Under the pieces are notes generated by a model. The model had not been told where the DNA came from, made no database searches, and saw only the letters and a list, made by a program, of their open reading frames with translations. A program made the translations under genes and the position numbers. This document shows positions 53,199 through 62,559 of a stretch of DNA of 64,000 bases, piece after piece; within the stretch, counting starts at the first letter, position 1; each line of letters opens with the position of its first letter. Origin of the DNA: Calothrix parasitica NIES-267 (GTDB taxonomy: Bacteria > Cyanobacteriota > Cyanobacteriia > Cyanobacteriales > Nostocaceae); assembly GCF_002368095.1 (NCBI RefSeq), contig NZ_AP018227.1, forward strand, positions 906,001 through 970,000, in the 5' to 3' direction.

Positions 53199-54434
53199 AT
53201 GACTACATCATTAAAACCAATTAATTCTCACTCAGGAAGACAAAACAAATCAAAAGGCAATATTTTTAGAGATAAAAATCTTTTAATTACTGTTAGCATC
53301 ACGATGATAGCAATCATGCCTTTATTTACTATAAGTCCAATTCTTCCCACTATTGCCACAGGATTGAATATATCTTCAGCACAATCGGGATTAATTATGG
53401 CAGCTTATTTAATCCCGGTTGCACTCGGAACTCCAATATTTGGAATTTTAGCCGACCGTTTCGGTTTCAAAAAGATTATTATTCCTTCTTTATTAGTCTT
53501 TGCTCTGGGTGGAATTTTATCTGCTTTCGCTCCCAACTTTCGCTCTCTTATCGAATGGCGAATTTTACAGGGACTTGGTGGTGCTTCTCTAGAAGCTTTA
53601 GTTCTATCAATAATTAGTAGCTTGTATAGTGGGAAAAAAATGACCCAAGCAATGGCTTTCAATGCAGGTGCAATTGGTGTAGGTTCGACGATATATCCTA
53701 TCTTGGGAGGTGTGTTAGCAAGTCTGAATTGGAGATACCCTTTCGCTCTATCATTACTAGCTATTCCCGTTTCATTGTTAGTTAGCTTAAAACTTAAATT
53801 GCCTAAAAGACAAAAGCCAACTGAAAAATTTAATCTCAGTAGCTACGTTAAAAATATACTCAAGAGTATTCAAAATCGAAATGTTTTACTTCTGTTTTTT
53901 GCGGTAATTACCCTGTTCATGGTAGAGTTCGGAGCATTCTATACCTTCACTCCGGTCTTCGCAGGGGAAACATTGGGAGCAACTAGTGCGGTTATTGGAA
54001 TGGTATTAACCACAAATGCTTTATCTCTAACAGTCTTCTCTTTCTTCGTGACGTTATTTGCTGACAAAGTTTCGGAAATCAACTTAATCAAAATATCTTT
54101 CATTATCTTTGCAGTTGCTTTGTGTATCATCCCCACAGTTAATTCAATTCCGATGTTGATAATCCCCTGCGTTTTAATCGGAATAGTTGAAGCTCTAGCT
54201 TTTCCTTCCCTTCAATCATCAATCGCTAAACTTGCTCCTCAAGAATACCGCTCCGGTTTCATGTCTCTCAACGTCACAATTCAAGCAATCGGTAGAGCAA
54301 TCGGCCCGGTATTTGCGGGAATCCTCTTCGGAATTTCGGGAATCGCAGCAGTTTGTTTCATCGGTGCTGCTGTAACTGTAATTTCAATCGCAATCTTTAG
54401 CTTGTTAATTAATACAAACCCTCGTAAAGCTTAA
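53199..54434 (+). CDS. MFS transporter
   Basis: A 411-residue membrane protein of the major facilitator superfamily with about 12 helices. Motif A is present as ADRFGFKKIIIP between helices 2 and 3, and the helix 4 region has RILQGLGGASLEALVLSI. Resembles multidrug/arabinose-efflux type MFS. It stands alone, 1.2 kb before the membrane flavin monooxygenase. In an indolocarbazole locus a self-protection exporter is expected, but assignment to that role is speculative. Confidence 0.88.
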   Translation: MTTSLKPINSHSGRQNKSKGNIFRDKNLLITVSITMIAIMPLFTISPILPTIATGLNISSAQSGLIMAAYLIPVALGTPIFGILADRFGFKKIIIPSLLVFALGGILSAFAPNFRSLIEWRILQGLGGASLEALVLSIISSLYSGKKMTQAMAFNAGAIGVGSTIYPILGGVLASLNWRYPFALSLLAIPVSLLVSLKLKLPKRQKPTEKFNLSSYVKNILKSIQNRNVLLLFFAVITLFMVEFGAFYTFTPVFAGETLGATSAVIGMVLTTNALSLTVFSFFVTLFADKVSEINLIKISFIIFAVALCIIPTVNSIPMLIIPCVLIGIVEALAFPSLQSSIAKLAPQEYRSGFMSLNVTIQAIGRAIGPVFAGILFGISGIAAVCFIGAAVTVISIAIFSLLINTNPRKA

Positions 54435-55485
54435 TAAATATGCCTAAATCACAATTGGTAGTGGTACTAACGTTAATCTTCCACTACCAGTTTCAAATTT
54501 TTCCAAACACAACGCAAATCAAATCATTCATAAACAATCCACAACTGTTGTAGAGACGTAGCAATGCTACGTCTCCCTTTATTTATGGTTCTATCCAGTA
54601 TTTATGTTGCTCTACCTTTATCGGAATAGTTAAAGTTTCTTTCGCTCCAATCATTTTAATTAACTACTCCCGTTCCGCTCTAAGATTTCCTATCGCAATT
54701 TCTCCCTCACTCTCTCCCTCCGAGCAATAGGTAATCTTTCACCGGGAAGGGAGTAGTACCCCAGCAAGGGAACTATGCGGAGCTAATAATGAGAAAAAAG
54801 TTCTTTTCTCCCCCTCTTCCCACTCTGTCCCCACCCGGCAATTTTGACTTGTGAGACTATTAGTACTAATTTAATTATCGTAAACAACTAAAAAATTCAT
54901 ACCTCGATTGATAGATTAATTCTCATATCTTAAGAAATAATATCGGCATGTCACAATTAATACTTTAAGAATAGCTTCCATCTGTTACTGGCTCTATAAG
55001 TAAATAAAGCTATTTTAAAGAGAATAAATAGTTCTTAATAAAAAGAAATACTTGCTTCGTAAGTGGTTAAAGTTAAGATTCTTTCATATACGATTAATTT
55101 AGTTGTAAAAACAAGTAAAAATATTTACACAAATGCAAATAAAATTAGATTGCTATTTTGCATTTGATAGTTTTATCTAAATTATTTTATACATTATTTT
55201 CAAGTATGATAATACGATAAAAAAATAGCTTTTATCTTATATAATCTAAGTATTACTGATTATTTTTACAAATAAATGTCCTATTCATACTATGGTTATA
55301 AAAGTAACATAAAAAACCAATTCAATCAATTACACGCATATTGTTGCTTACATATTTTTATGGAAATAGTTTATACAAGTAATGTAAGCGTTGTGAATAA
55401 TACCGCAAATCAATTAAATCTAAGTATTTAACCTGTTCCAAATATTAAGAAAATATAAAAAGATAAAGAGGCAGCTAAAGGCTTG
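54435..55485. other. Long AT-rich intergenic region with two small repeats
   Basis: It contains the palindrome AGACGTAGCAATGCTACGTCT at 54554-54574 and a second inverted element around 54660-54756 (ACTCCCGTTCCGCTCTAAGAT ... ACCGGGAAGGGAGTAG in part), which also occurs at about 38788-38830. From 54860 on it is very AT-rich with no gene seen. Confidence 0.55.
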
Positions 55486-55590
55486 ATGTTTCAAACGCAT
55501 CCAGAATTAAAGTTTACTTTTCAAATATTGCTGTCCGACAGCTATCGTCTACTTCCGATTCCTGTAAATAGTCCTGTAGATAGTAAATAA
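55486..55590 (+). CDS. Possible short ORF just upstream of the monooxygenase
   Basis: ATG at 55486 after an AAAGG site encodes 34 residues (starting MFQTHPELKFTF) and stops 2 bases before the monooxygenase ATG. It could be a coupled leader peptide or chance. No family recognised. Confidence 0.25.
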   Translation: MFQTHPELKFTFQILLSDSYRLLPIPVNSPVDSK

Positions 55591-55592
55591 AT

Positions 55593-57839
55593 ATGCAAGA
55601 TTCGTCATTCATTTTTACTGAAAGTACGAGTAGTAGATTCATTCAACAAAGCGAGAATACTAATAAGAAAACGCCGTTTTTATCCCAGTTCAACGTACAT
55701 CGGGGCTGGTTTCTATTTTTGCTCTACTACTTCAGCTGCTATATTGCATTAGGATTTTTCCTATATCGCTTTGTAGGGCTTAACTATATCTCCATTGCTT
55801 TAAGTTTGTTTGCAAGCATTCAGCTTTTACGTTTAATTCCCTCTCAAGGAATCCGCGAACTCGTTAAGAAAATCAACTATACCTGCGTTCTTTGGTTTTA
55901 CCGTGTAAATTACCTTTGCACTTTATCAATCTCGATTTCTCTTTGTCTTGCTCCTTTTGCTGCTTGTATATATATTGCAAGTTTATATGGAATAACAGCG
56001 TCTTTGGTAACAGGGGTTGGGCTACTGTTTATATTCCTTTTTGTCCTCAATAGACGTGAGGCTGAAGATAATAGAGCAGTTGAGGAAGTTACAAATACAG
56101 TCGATACAACAGTTAAAAAGACCGTGGCTGTTATCGGTGGTGGTGTGGCTGGTATTGTAGCTGCCAAAGAAGCTATGGAAGAAGGACACGAAGTTGTTGT
56201 CTACGAACAAGCTAGCTGCTTGGGTGGTGTGTGGAATTCTGGTGATTCTCTCAGCAAGCGGACAACAGGTCGTACTTTCTCGTCATCGTCTCGACATAAT
56301 TCGTTCTTCGGTGACTTCCCGATGAATCCCAGTCGAGAAGATAATGCGTTAAGTCAAACCTATCCTTCTCACTATAGTGAGGCTGATTACCGCGAATATT
56401 TATTTCAATACACCGAACACTTTGATTTAGTAAAACTGTTCAAATTCAATACTTCAGTTGAATCAACAGAGCGAACTAAAGATGGTAAATGGGAAGTAAA
56501 AGTCCGTAATCAAGATGGTGTTGTAGAAACCAATATTCACGACTTCGTAATTGTCTCCACTGGATTAAATCATCAGAGTCATGCTTTAAAACTATCCCAG
56601 ACTTCTAACTCGAACAAGTTAAGTATCGGTCACTCAGCAACATATCGCGATAAAGAAGATTATCGAGATAAAAAGGTAGTCATTGTTGGAATGGGTGAAA
56701 GTTCTAGCGATTTAGCTGCTGAAGTTGCCAGCGTTGCCAAAGAAGTACATGTAATTGTTCGCAGTCCGGTACTGTTGTTACCTCGAAATACTTTTGGTCA
56801 GAATTTAGCACCAGACCATAAGTTGAGCAGATTGATTTTAAGCTGTCCTCAATATATGCGTACTTGGAAGCTATTGAGTCAAACAGCAATGCATGGGCCG
56901 CTCTACTGGTTTGCTAGTAAATTCTTGGGACTTAAAAATGTTTTCGGAGTAAGTTTAGAAGATGGAAAAGCTTACGACGACAACTGGTCTTGGGAATGGT
57001 GGACATTATTCTACAAGCTGGGATTTTTCCATCCCAAAGCAAGATGGAGTTTAACCAGAGGACAAGTTACCAAAACTGCTCCGATTGTGGATGCTTATCG
57101 TAAAGGTAAATTACATTTCCATACCCAAGATATCCAAACCCTCAATGATTCATCGGTACTGCTTGAAGACGGAACCAAAATCGAAAACGTAGATGCATTA
57201 GTAAATGCAACTGGTTATAAATCAGTATGGCCATTTCTACCAGCAGGTTTTGCAGAACACGACAATCGCGATCGCTATCGTCTGGTGTTCCATCCAGAGT
57301 TACCAAACATGGCATTCGTCGGATTTTGTCGGGGTGCAGTAGGTTCGGTAATGCAAGCAATGGAAATGCAGTCACGATGGATTGCATTAGCTATTAGCGG
57401 AAAGCGTCAGCTACCAGATAAACCTCAAATGCAGGAGAAAATAGCTGAACATAAACAGCGAATGGTGGGTAAATGGCCAACTAAAGTGACAATGGTATAC
57501 GTCAATGCTTTAGCACGTCAGGAAATAGGATGCGAGCCTAAACTATCAAAATTATTCTCAGCTTCTCCGAAAATCTGGTACTACCTGATAGCAGGTCCCT
57601 ACTGTAATGCAATGTATCGATTCCGAGGTCCCCATGCTAATCCAGAATTAGCACGGAAAGTATACGAAGAAAAACCGCAATTGGTACTACCGCTAGAATT
57701 TTACCTACAGCAAGTACTTGAATTGCTCTTAGGATATTTAACAAAATTCTGGTCATCCGTACCACCATTAAAATTTTTCAAACAATCGAGCATTGCTTGT
57801 CGGACATTTGTAACACCATTCCTCGATTTAGAATATTAA
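55593..57839 (+). CDS. Membrane-anchored flavin-containing monooxygenase (FMO)
   Basis: The 748-residue protein has about four membrane helices in residues 30-155, then a class B flavin monooxygenase domain. FAD motif GGGVAG (about residue 182), YPSHYSEADYREYL, an FMO-like IGHSATYRD, the NADPH motif GMGESS (about residue 366) and ATGYKSVWPF are all visible. FMOs use NADPH and O2 to hydroxylate nitrogen, sulphur or carbon centres. The N-terminal membrane block is unusual for bacterial FMOs. Upstream an MFS transporter, downstream repeat arrays; indole tailoring is possible but unproven. Confidence 0.83.
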   Translation: MQDSSFIFTESTSSRFIQQSENTNKKTPFLSQFNVHRGWFLFLLYYFSCYIALGFFLYRFVGLNYISIALSLFASIQLLRLIPSQGIRELVKKINYTCVLWFYRVNYLCTLSISISLCLAPFAACIYIASLYGITASLVTGVGLLFIFLFVLNRREAEDNRAVEEVTNTVDTTVKKTVAVIGGGVAGIVAAKEAMEEGHEVVVYEQASCLGGVWNSGDSLSKRTTGRTFSSSSRHNSFFGDFPMNPSREDNALSQTYPSHYSEADYREYLFQYTEHFDLVKLFKFNTSVESTERTKDGKWEVKVRNQDGVVETNIHDFVIVSTGLNHQSHALKLSQTSNSNKLSIGHSATYRDKEDYRDKKVVIVGMGESSSDLAAEVASVAKEVHVIVRSPVLLLPRNTFGQNLAPDHKLSRLILSCPQYMRTWKLLSQTAMHGPLYWFASKFLGLKNVFGVSLEDGKAYDDNWSWEWWTLFYKLGFFHPKARWSLTRGQVTKTAPIVDAYRKGKLHFHTQDIQTLNDSSVLLEDGTKIENVDALVNATGYKSVWPFLPAGFAEHDNRDRYRLVFHPELPNMAFVGFCRGAVGSVMQAMEMQSRWIALAISGKRQLPDKPQMQEKIAEHKQRMVGKWPTKVTMVYVNALARQEIGCEPKLSKLFSASPKIWYYLIAGPYCNAMYRFRGPHANPELARKVYEEKPQLVLPLEFYLQQVLELLLGYLTKFWSSVPPLKFFKQSSIACRTFVTPFLDLEY

Positions 57840-57846
57840 ACCGTTC

Positions 57847-58014
57847 GTAGTTGCGCTTAAGCGCCGAAAATATAGGGTAAGAGAAAGATTCGTAAGTCGT
57901 TGGTAGTTGCGCTTAAGCGCCAAAAATATAGGGTAAGAGAAAGATTCGTAAGTCGTTCGTAGTTGCGCTTAAGCGCCAAAAATATAGGGTAAAAGAAAGA
58001 TTCGTAGGTCGTTT
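57847..58014 (+). repeat. Three tandem 56-bp repeats
   Basis: Units start at 57847, 57903 and 57959 with GTAGTTGCGCTTAAGCGCC followed by AAAATATAGGGTAA and AGAAAGATTCGTA. Spacing is exactly 56 bases and units differ by only a few bases. Each contains the palindrome TTGCGCTTAAGCGCCAA. Confidence 0.92.
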
Positions 58015-58058
58015 TTACGTTACTCTGTCTGCCTTTAGGAGATGCTTCGTTAAGGAGA

Positions 58059-58325
58059 AATCTTATTTAAGTGTTTTATACTGTTGGCGCTGTTAGCGTA
58101 GCGTGTCCGGAGGACATAGCGCAACTACGAACGAACTTATTTAACATCGTTTGTGGGTGTTTTACACTGTTGCCGCTAAAGCGCAACTACGAACGAAACT
58201 TATTTAACATCGTTTGTGGGTATTTTACACTGTTGGCGCTAAAGCGCAACTACGAACGAAACTTATTTAACATCGTTTATGGGTGTTTTACACTGTTGGC
58301 GCTAAAGCGCAACTACGAACGAACA
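58059..58325 (+). repeat. Four tandem 62-63-bp repeats
   Basis: The shared segment GCAACTACGAACGAA recurs at 58121, 58183, 58246 and 58309, spaced 62-63 bases, each preceded by TTGGCGCTAAAGC (variants). The core is the inverse of the core in the preceding 56-bp array, so the two arrays face each other. A chance ORF runs through it and is not a gene. Confidence 0.9.
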
Positions 58326-58364
58326 AACCCGTAAAATGAATGAATCATCAATATATTAAACAAA

Positions 58365-59372
58365 ATGAAATTTTCACCACGATTAATTCCAATTCCTATA
58401 GCTTTAACGGTATGGACAATTTGGCTGCTGGTACTCGGTTTTCGCGAAGCTTTTACCTATATCAGTAATCACTGGGAAATTACTATTACTATGCTCTTTG
58501 GTTCGATAATTGCAGGAGCAACCAGTTTGGGGGGAGGAGCGGTTGCTTTCCCGGTATTTACTAAGCTTTTACAAATAAATCCTCATGATGCCAAAATCTT
58601 TTCTTTAGCTATTCAAAGTGTCGGAATGAGTGCAGCTGCTTTAGCAATTTATATTAGTGGTATTAAAGTAGAAAGACGAGTCATTCTATGGACTAGTTTG
58701 TCGGGAATTATCGGTGTTTGGTTGGGATTAAGCATGATTGCTCCTCTGATTCCTCCCGATGCTATCAAAATCTATTTTACGCTTATTCTTACTAGTCTTG
58801 CTATAACTCTATTTGCAATTAATCAAGGTTGGCGACCATATCATTCATCCATTCCCATCTGGACTATTAGAGAAAAATTGATTTTGCTCGCTGTCGGACT
58901 ATTCGGTGGAATTGTCAGCGGTTTAGTTGGTAATGGAATAGACATTTTCGTTTTTGCGGTGATGGTACTACTGTTTCGTGTCAGTGAAAAAATTGCCACC
59001 CCAACTTCCGTTATCATCATGGCATTTAATGCTTTAGCTGGATTCGCTTACCAAGTTTTTGTAATTAAAGACTTCACCGAACCGGTATTTTCTTATTGGT
59101 TAGCAGCTATTCCGATAGTGGTAGTAGGGGCACCGATTGGAGCGATAATTTGCTCTCAACTACATCGTCAGACAATTGCTCGCGTTCTGATAGGATTAAT
59201 CTTGGTTGAGTTAATCGCTTCGCTGCTACTTGTTCCTTTGAGAATAGTGGTTATTGCTTCCGGTATGGGTATTTTACTTTTGTTCTCCTACCTAAACTAT
59301 TGGATGTACCGGACTCAAACTTATGCAATTCCTGTAATAGACCAATTTAATCAAGAAGAATTAATCAAATGA
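58365..59372 (+). CDS. TauE/SafE-family permease
   Basis: A 335-residue membrane protein with about eight helices. The family signature appears twice: GSIIAGATSLGGGAVAFPVF in the first half and GLFGGIVSGLVGNGIDIFVF in the second. TSUP members export sulfite or small organosulfur/organic acids. Its stop overlaps the next start as ATGA, so it is translated with the AhpD-like gene; together they may handle a thiol or redox-active compound. Confidence 0.87.
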   Translation: MKFSPRLIPIPIALTVWTIWLLVLGFREAFTYISNHWEITITMLFGSIIAGATSLGGGAVAFPVFTKLLQINPHDAKIFSLAIQSVGMSAAALAIYISGIKVERRVILWTSLSGIIGVWLGLSMIAPLIPPDAIKIYFTLILTSLAITLFAINQGWRPYHSSIPIWTIREKLILLAVGLFGGIVSGLVGNGIDIFVFAVMVLLFRVSEKIATPTSVIIMAFNALAGFAYQVFVIKDFTEPVFSYWLAAIPIVVVGAPIGAIICSQLHRQTIARVLIGLILVELIASLLLVPLRIVVIASGMGILLLFSYLNYWMYRTQTYAIPVIDQFNQEELIK

Positions 59373-59941
59373 CCGCAACTCAAAACATTACAGCAACTGG
59401 ATTTCCAATTCACAATCCTCAAACTGCTCCGGAAGCTTCTCGTCAGGTAATGGAAGGAATGCAGCAAAAAATGGGATTCATACCGAATTTAATCCAAATT
59501 ATGGCAGAATCTCCAGCACTAGCTCATTCTTATTTAGGATTATGGGATATTGCGACCAAAAACGGTGGATTATCACCAGAAGAACTGAATTTTGTGGCTT
59601 TAGTAATCAGCGAGCATCAGAAATGTAAATATTGTATTGCGGCTCATTCTAATGTTGCTGACACAGTAGCACCGATAGAAAACGAAATTGTCGCAGCTAT
59701 CCGTGAAGGACGTTCCGTAGAAAATCCTCGTTTTGAAGCTTTGAGAATCTTTGCTATCAAACTTTATGACGCTCAAGGTTATGTTCCGGAACCGGAAGTA
59801 AATGAGTTTATCAAACAAGGATTTACTCGTCGAGAAGTTTTGGATATAGTCGTGATAATTGCTTGGAAAACCTTGAGTGGATTAACAACCGCTTTGACTG
59901 CTGTTGATTTGGATGCAGAATTTGAACCTTACAAAATTTGA
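59369..59941 (+). CDS. Carboxymuconolactone-decarboxylase/AhpD-like protein
   Basis: A 190-residue protein of the CMD/AhpD superfamily with the redox-active motif CKYCIAAH (Cys86, Cys89, His93) and ALVISEHQK before it; TLSGLTTALTA lies near the end. AhpD-type members reduce peroxides through the Cys pair. Translationally coupled to the permease (ATGA overlap). Likely an alkylhydroperoxidase-like or thiol-redox enzyme. Confidence 0.86.
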   Translation: MTATQNITATGFPIHNPQTAPEASRQVMEGMQQKMGFIPNLIQIMAESPALAHSYLGLWDIATKNGGLSPEELNFVALVISEHQKCKYCIAAHSNVADTVAPIENEIVAAIREGRSVENPRFEALRIFAIKLYDAQGYVPEPEVNEFIKQGFTRREVLDIVVIIAWKTLSGLTTALTAVDLDAEFEPYKI

Positions 59942-59997
59942 TTGAATATTATATTGGGGAATAGAAATAAAATTATAAAAAAATAACCCAAAACTGA

Positions 59998-60052
59998 TGT
60001 AGAGACGCGATATAATGCCCTTGCGGGCACGCTGCGCTAACGCGTCTCTACA
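59998..60052. repeat. TGTAGAGACGCG inverted repeat
   Basis: TGTAGAGACGCG (59998-60009) and CGCGTCTCTACA (60041-60052) enclose a GCCCTTGCGGGC core. The sequence after it (ATTTATGGTT) is shared with that after the 54554 palindrome, placing it in the same repeat family. Confidence 0.75.
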
Positions 60053-60105
60053 TTTATGGTTGTATTCAGTATTTATAGTTGTCCGAAAACTTAATTGAAA
60101 TTAAC

Positions 60106-60537
60106 CTACTTTAGATTTCCATCATTATTCACACTTTCACCTCCAAGAAAACTAATTCCCGAATTAACATCTTCTAAACTAGCTTTCCTAACTACCCCAA
60201 TTAAATCACCCACACCATCGTCTTTCATATAAATACTAACGCTTCCCCTTGATTCTTCAATTTCGTAATTATCTGCACTACCGTAAAGTTGAATAGTATC
60301 TCCAGTAGCAAAATCAAGAATCAAAGCATAATCGGATTTACCTTTAGTCGTACTATCTTCATCTTGATAAAAAGCGCGAGTAGAATTACCTAAAGCAAAA
60401 GTATCGTTTCCTTCACCACCTTTGAGATAATCTCTTTCTCCGACACCAAAAGTAGTTAAATCAACACCAGTAATAATATCCGTTCCGTCACCACCCTCAA
60501 TTCTATCGTTACCGCTACCACCGTTTAAAGTAAGTAG
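60106..60537 (-). pseudogene. Truncated RTX/haemolysin-type calcium-binding protein
   Basis: The minus strand reads LTLNGGSGNDRIEGGDGTD, then LKGGEGNDTFALGNSTRAFY and DYALILDFATGDTIQLYGSA to a stop at 60106. These GGxGxD nonapeptides and the DF..GDTIQL tail are the C-terminus of an RTX calcium-binding protein. There is no start; the 5' side meets the inverted-repeat element at 60534, after which RTX coding is lost. About 144 residues remain. Confidence 0.8.
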
Positions 60538-60722
60538 GTTGGGTTAAAGACCTATTCACCATTCTCTGAGAAAACCCAATTAATATAAACGTCTTTAACC
60601 CAACAGCATTTTTGCTCTAGCGACTTAGTAATGTATAACCAAAACCTCGATGTTGGGTTAAAAGCGTAAGTAAAATATTGAATAGGAGCAGATACATTAT
60701 TCGTGCTTTTAACCCAACCTAC
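60534..60722. repeat. Miniature inverted-repeat element (GTAGGTTGGGTTAAA ends)
   Basis: The ends GTAGGTTGGGTTAAA (60534) and TTTAACCCAACCTAC (to 60722) are inverse complements. Inside there are two hairpin arms: GTTGGGTTAAAGAC (60538-60551) with GTCTTTAACCCAAC (60591-60604), and GTTGGGTTAAAAGC (60652-60665) with GCTTTTAACCCAAC (60705-60718). It looks like a double-hairpin MITE; it abuts the broken RTX gene. Confidence 0.85.
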
Positions 60723-60882
60723 AAAAAACTTACTACGAACGGCAGCGATTTGGCGCTGTAAGCGGAGCTTTCTCGTAGAGTAGCGCAACTACGAACCTTC
60801 CTTTATCTACTCACAAATTTGCATATCCTTTAATAGCCAACCCCTAAGAATTAATAACGAATAAAAAAATCTGCGGGGAAAG

Positions 60883-62163
60883 ATGTCAATTTCAACAATT
60901 GAAAGATTAAATCCATTTGTCAAAGAAGTTATTAGCGACCCTTATCCTTATTACAGTCGGTACAGAAGGGAAGACCCGGTACATTGGGGAATTTCTGCAA
61001 ATCCCCGATTAGATGGTGCTTGGTATCTATTCCGCTACCGGGATGTAATGAAGGTGATGGAAAGTCCGAAGTTTGGTCGAGAAGCTGCAAAAGTTAGAAA
61101 TGATGGTGAAGGTTCTCCGGTTCCGAAAGCTTATCGGGGATTTAGTTCGATTGTCAGCAATTGGATGGTGTTTCGCGATGCTCCTACTCATACTAGATTA
61201 AGAACTATTGTTAATAAAGTATTTTCTGCCAAAATGGTGGAAAATCTCAGACCTGCCATTATCGGAATAGCTGATTGTTTATTAGATAGAGTTCATCTTC
61301 AAGGTGAAATGGATTTGGTTGAAGATTTTGCTTTCCCTTTACCAATTATGGTAATTGCAGATATGTTGGGTGTTGACCCTAAAGATAGACCTTTATTTAG
61401 AAAATGGGCTTTAGCTTTACAACATGCTAGCGCTTCTCGTTTGACTCCATCCCCGGAAGTTTACGAACAAGCGGAAGCTGCTACTCAAGGATTTATTGAA
61501 TATTTTAAAAAAGAAATTACGAAAAGACATCAACAACCGGGAAAGGATTTAATTACGGCTTTAGTTAAAGCTAGAGATGAAGGAAATAAATTAAATGACG
61601 AAGAAATATTAGCTACCTGTATACACTTATTAACAGCGGGTCATGAAACTACAGTTAATTTGATAAGTAAGGGAATATTGGCTCTATTGCGTAATCCCAG
61701 ACAATTGAAATTGTTGCGATCGCACCCTGAATTAATTCCCGCAGCGGTGGAAGAGTTGGTAAGATATGATTCACCGGTACAAATGGTCAGCCGTTGGGCT
61801 TATGAAGATTTTGAAATTGACGGAAAGGTAATTAAACGTGGTGACAGCGTTGGTTTAATTTTGGGTTCGGCTAATAGAGATGAGGAACAGTTTGAAAACC
61901 CCGACGAATTAAACTTTGAACGAGAAGCAAAGAAACATTCCGGTTTCGGAAGCGGAATACATTACTGTTTGGGTTCAAGTTTGGCTCGTGCTGAAGTCAC
62001 CATTGCATTAAACACTTTAATAAATAGACTTCCCAACTTAACTTTAAAAGAAGATTCCATCGAATGGGCTAATAATATAGTCTTCCACGGGCCAAAACAT
62101 TTACAAATTGGCTTTCGTTCACCCAGGGATGATAAAGGAATATGGGGACACGACCATGTTTGA
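60883..62163 (+). CDS. RebP/StaP-like cytochrome P450
   Basis: A 426-residue bacterial P450 with I-helix AGHETT (252-257), ExxR as Glu291-Arg294 and haem ligand Cys362 (FGSGIHYCLG). Long stretches match StaP/RebP as I recall them: SDPYPYYSRYR, VSNWMVFRDAPTHTRLR, LQHASASR, ATCIHLLTAGHETT and NIVFHGP. StaP/RebP perform the oxidative aryl coupling that closes the indolocarbazole ring from chromopyrrolic acid, with RebC/StaC. RebD- and RebC-like genes lie 22 kb away in this window. GGGGAAAG lies before the ATG. Confidence 0.82.
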   Translation: MSISTIERLNPFVKEVISDPYPYYSRYRREDPVHWGISANPRLDGAWYLFRYRDVMKVMESPKFGREAAKVRNDGEGSPVPKAYRGFSSIVSNWMVFRDAPTHTRLRTIVNKVFSAKMVENLRPAIIGIADCLLDRVHLQGEMDLVEDFAFPLPIMVIADMLGVDPKDRPLFRKWALALQHASASRLTPSPEVYEQAEAATQGFIEYFKKEITKRHQQPGKDLITALVKARDEGNKLNDEEILATCIHLLTAGHETTVNLISKGILALLRNPRQLKLLRSHPELIPAAVEELVRYDSPVQMVSRWAYEDFEIDGKVIKRGDSVGLILGSANRDEEQFENPDELNFEREAKKHSGFGSGIHYCLGSSLARAEVTIALNTLINRLPNLTLKEDSIEWANNIVFHGPKHLQIGFRSPRDDKGIWGHDHV

Positions 62164-62559
62164 GTAATGAGTAATGAGTAATGAGTAATAAGTAATGAGT
62201 AATAAGTAATGAGTAATGAGTAATGAGTAATAAGTAATAAGTAATGAGTAATAAGTAGAAGTTAGTAATTTTCTCCTTGTCTCCTTGTCTCCTTATCTCC
62301 CCTTCTCCCCCGTCTAATAAAGATGTGGGGATTTTTCGTTAGTATTTTCAATGTATATAGCTATTTTTAAATTTGAGAAAATTGAATATTTTCAAAATAG
62401 AACTATTTACAGCAGATTAATTGCATAAATAAAATTTTATCACCCCTATAAAAATAATAAGAAAACGGAAATAAATACAAAATATTTTCTCAACAAAATT
62501 TCTGTATTTGAACCAATATTAATTCCAAGTAAATATATAGAAATTAAGGTGAATCAATC
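62161..62559. repeat. Heptamer tract and AT-rich spacer
   Basis: About 13 copies of the heptamer (G/A)AGTAAT run from 62162 to 62254, followed by C/T-rich CTCCTTGTCTCC repeats to about 62305. The remaining AT-rich DNA should carry the promoter of the next P450, but no site could be named. Confidence 0.8.

Noticed and set aside
53199-54434. Assigning the MFS gene as the indolocarbazole exporter
   Set aside because: It lies 15 kb from the RebD/RebC pair and over 6 kb from the P450 genes; nothing in the sequence ties it to that product.
57847-58325. CRISPR-like tandem arrays
   Set aside because: Units are whole-length direct repeats without unique spacers and there are no cas genes.
58071-58334. 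Open frame of 87 codons with repeated peptide NLFNIVCG
   Set aside because: It is a read-through of the 62-63-bp DNA repeats; no start signal and no family.
60552-60788. Minus-strand frame of 78 codons
   Set aside because: It lies within the double-hairpin element and the adjacent repeat, with no protein-like composition.
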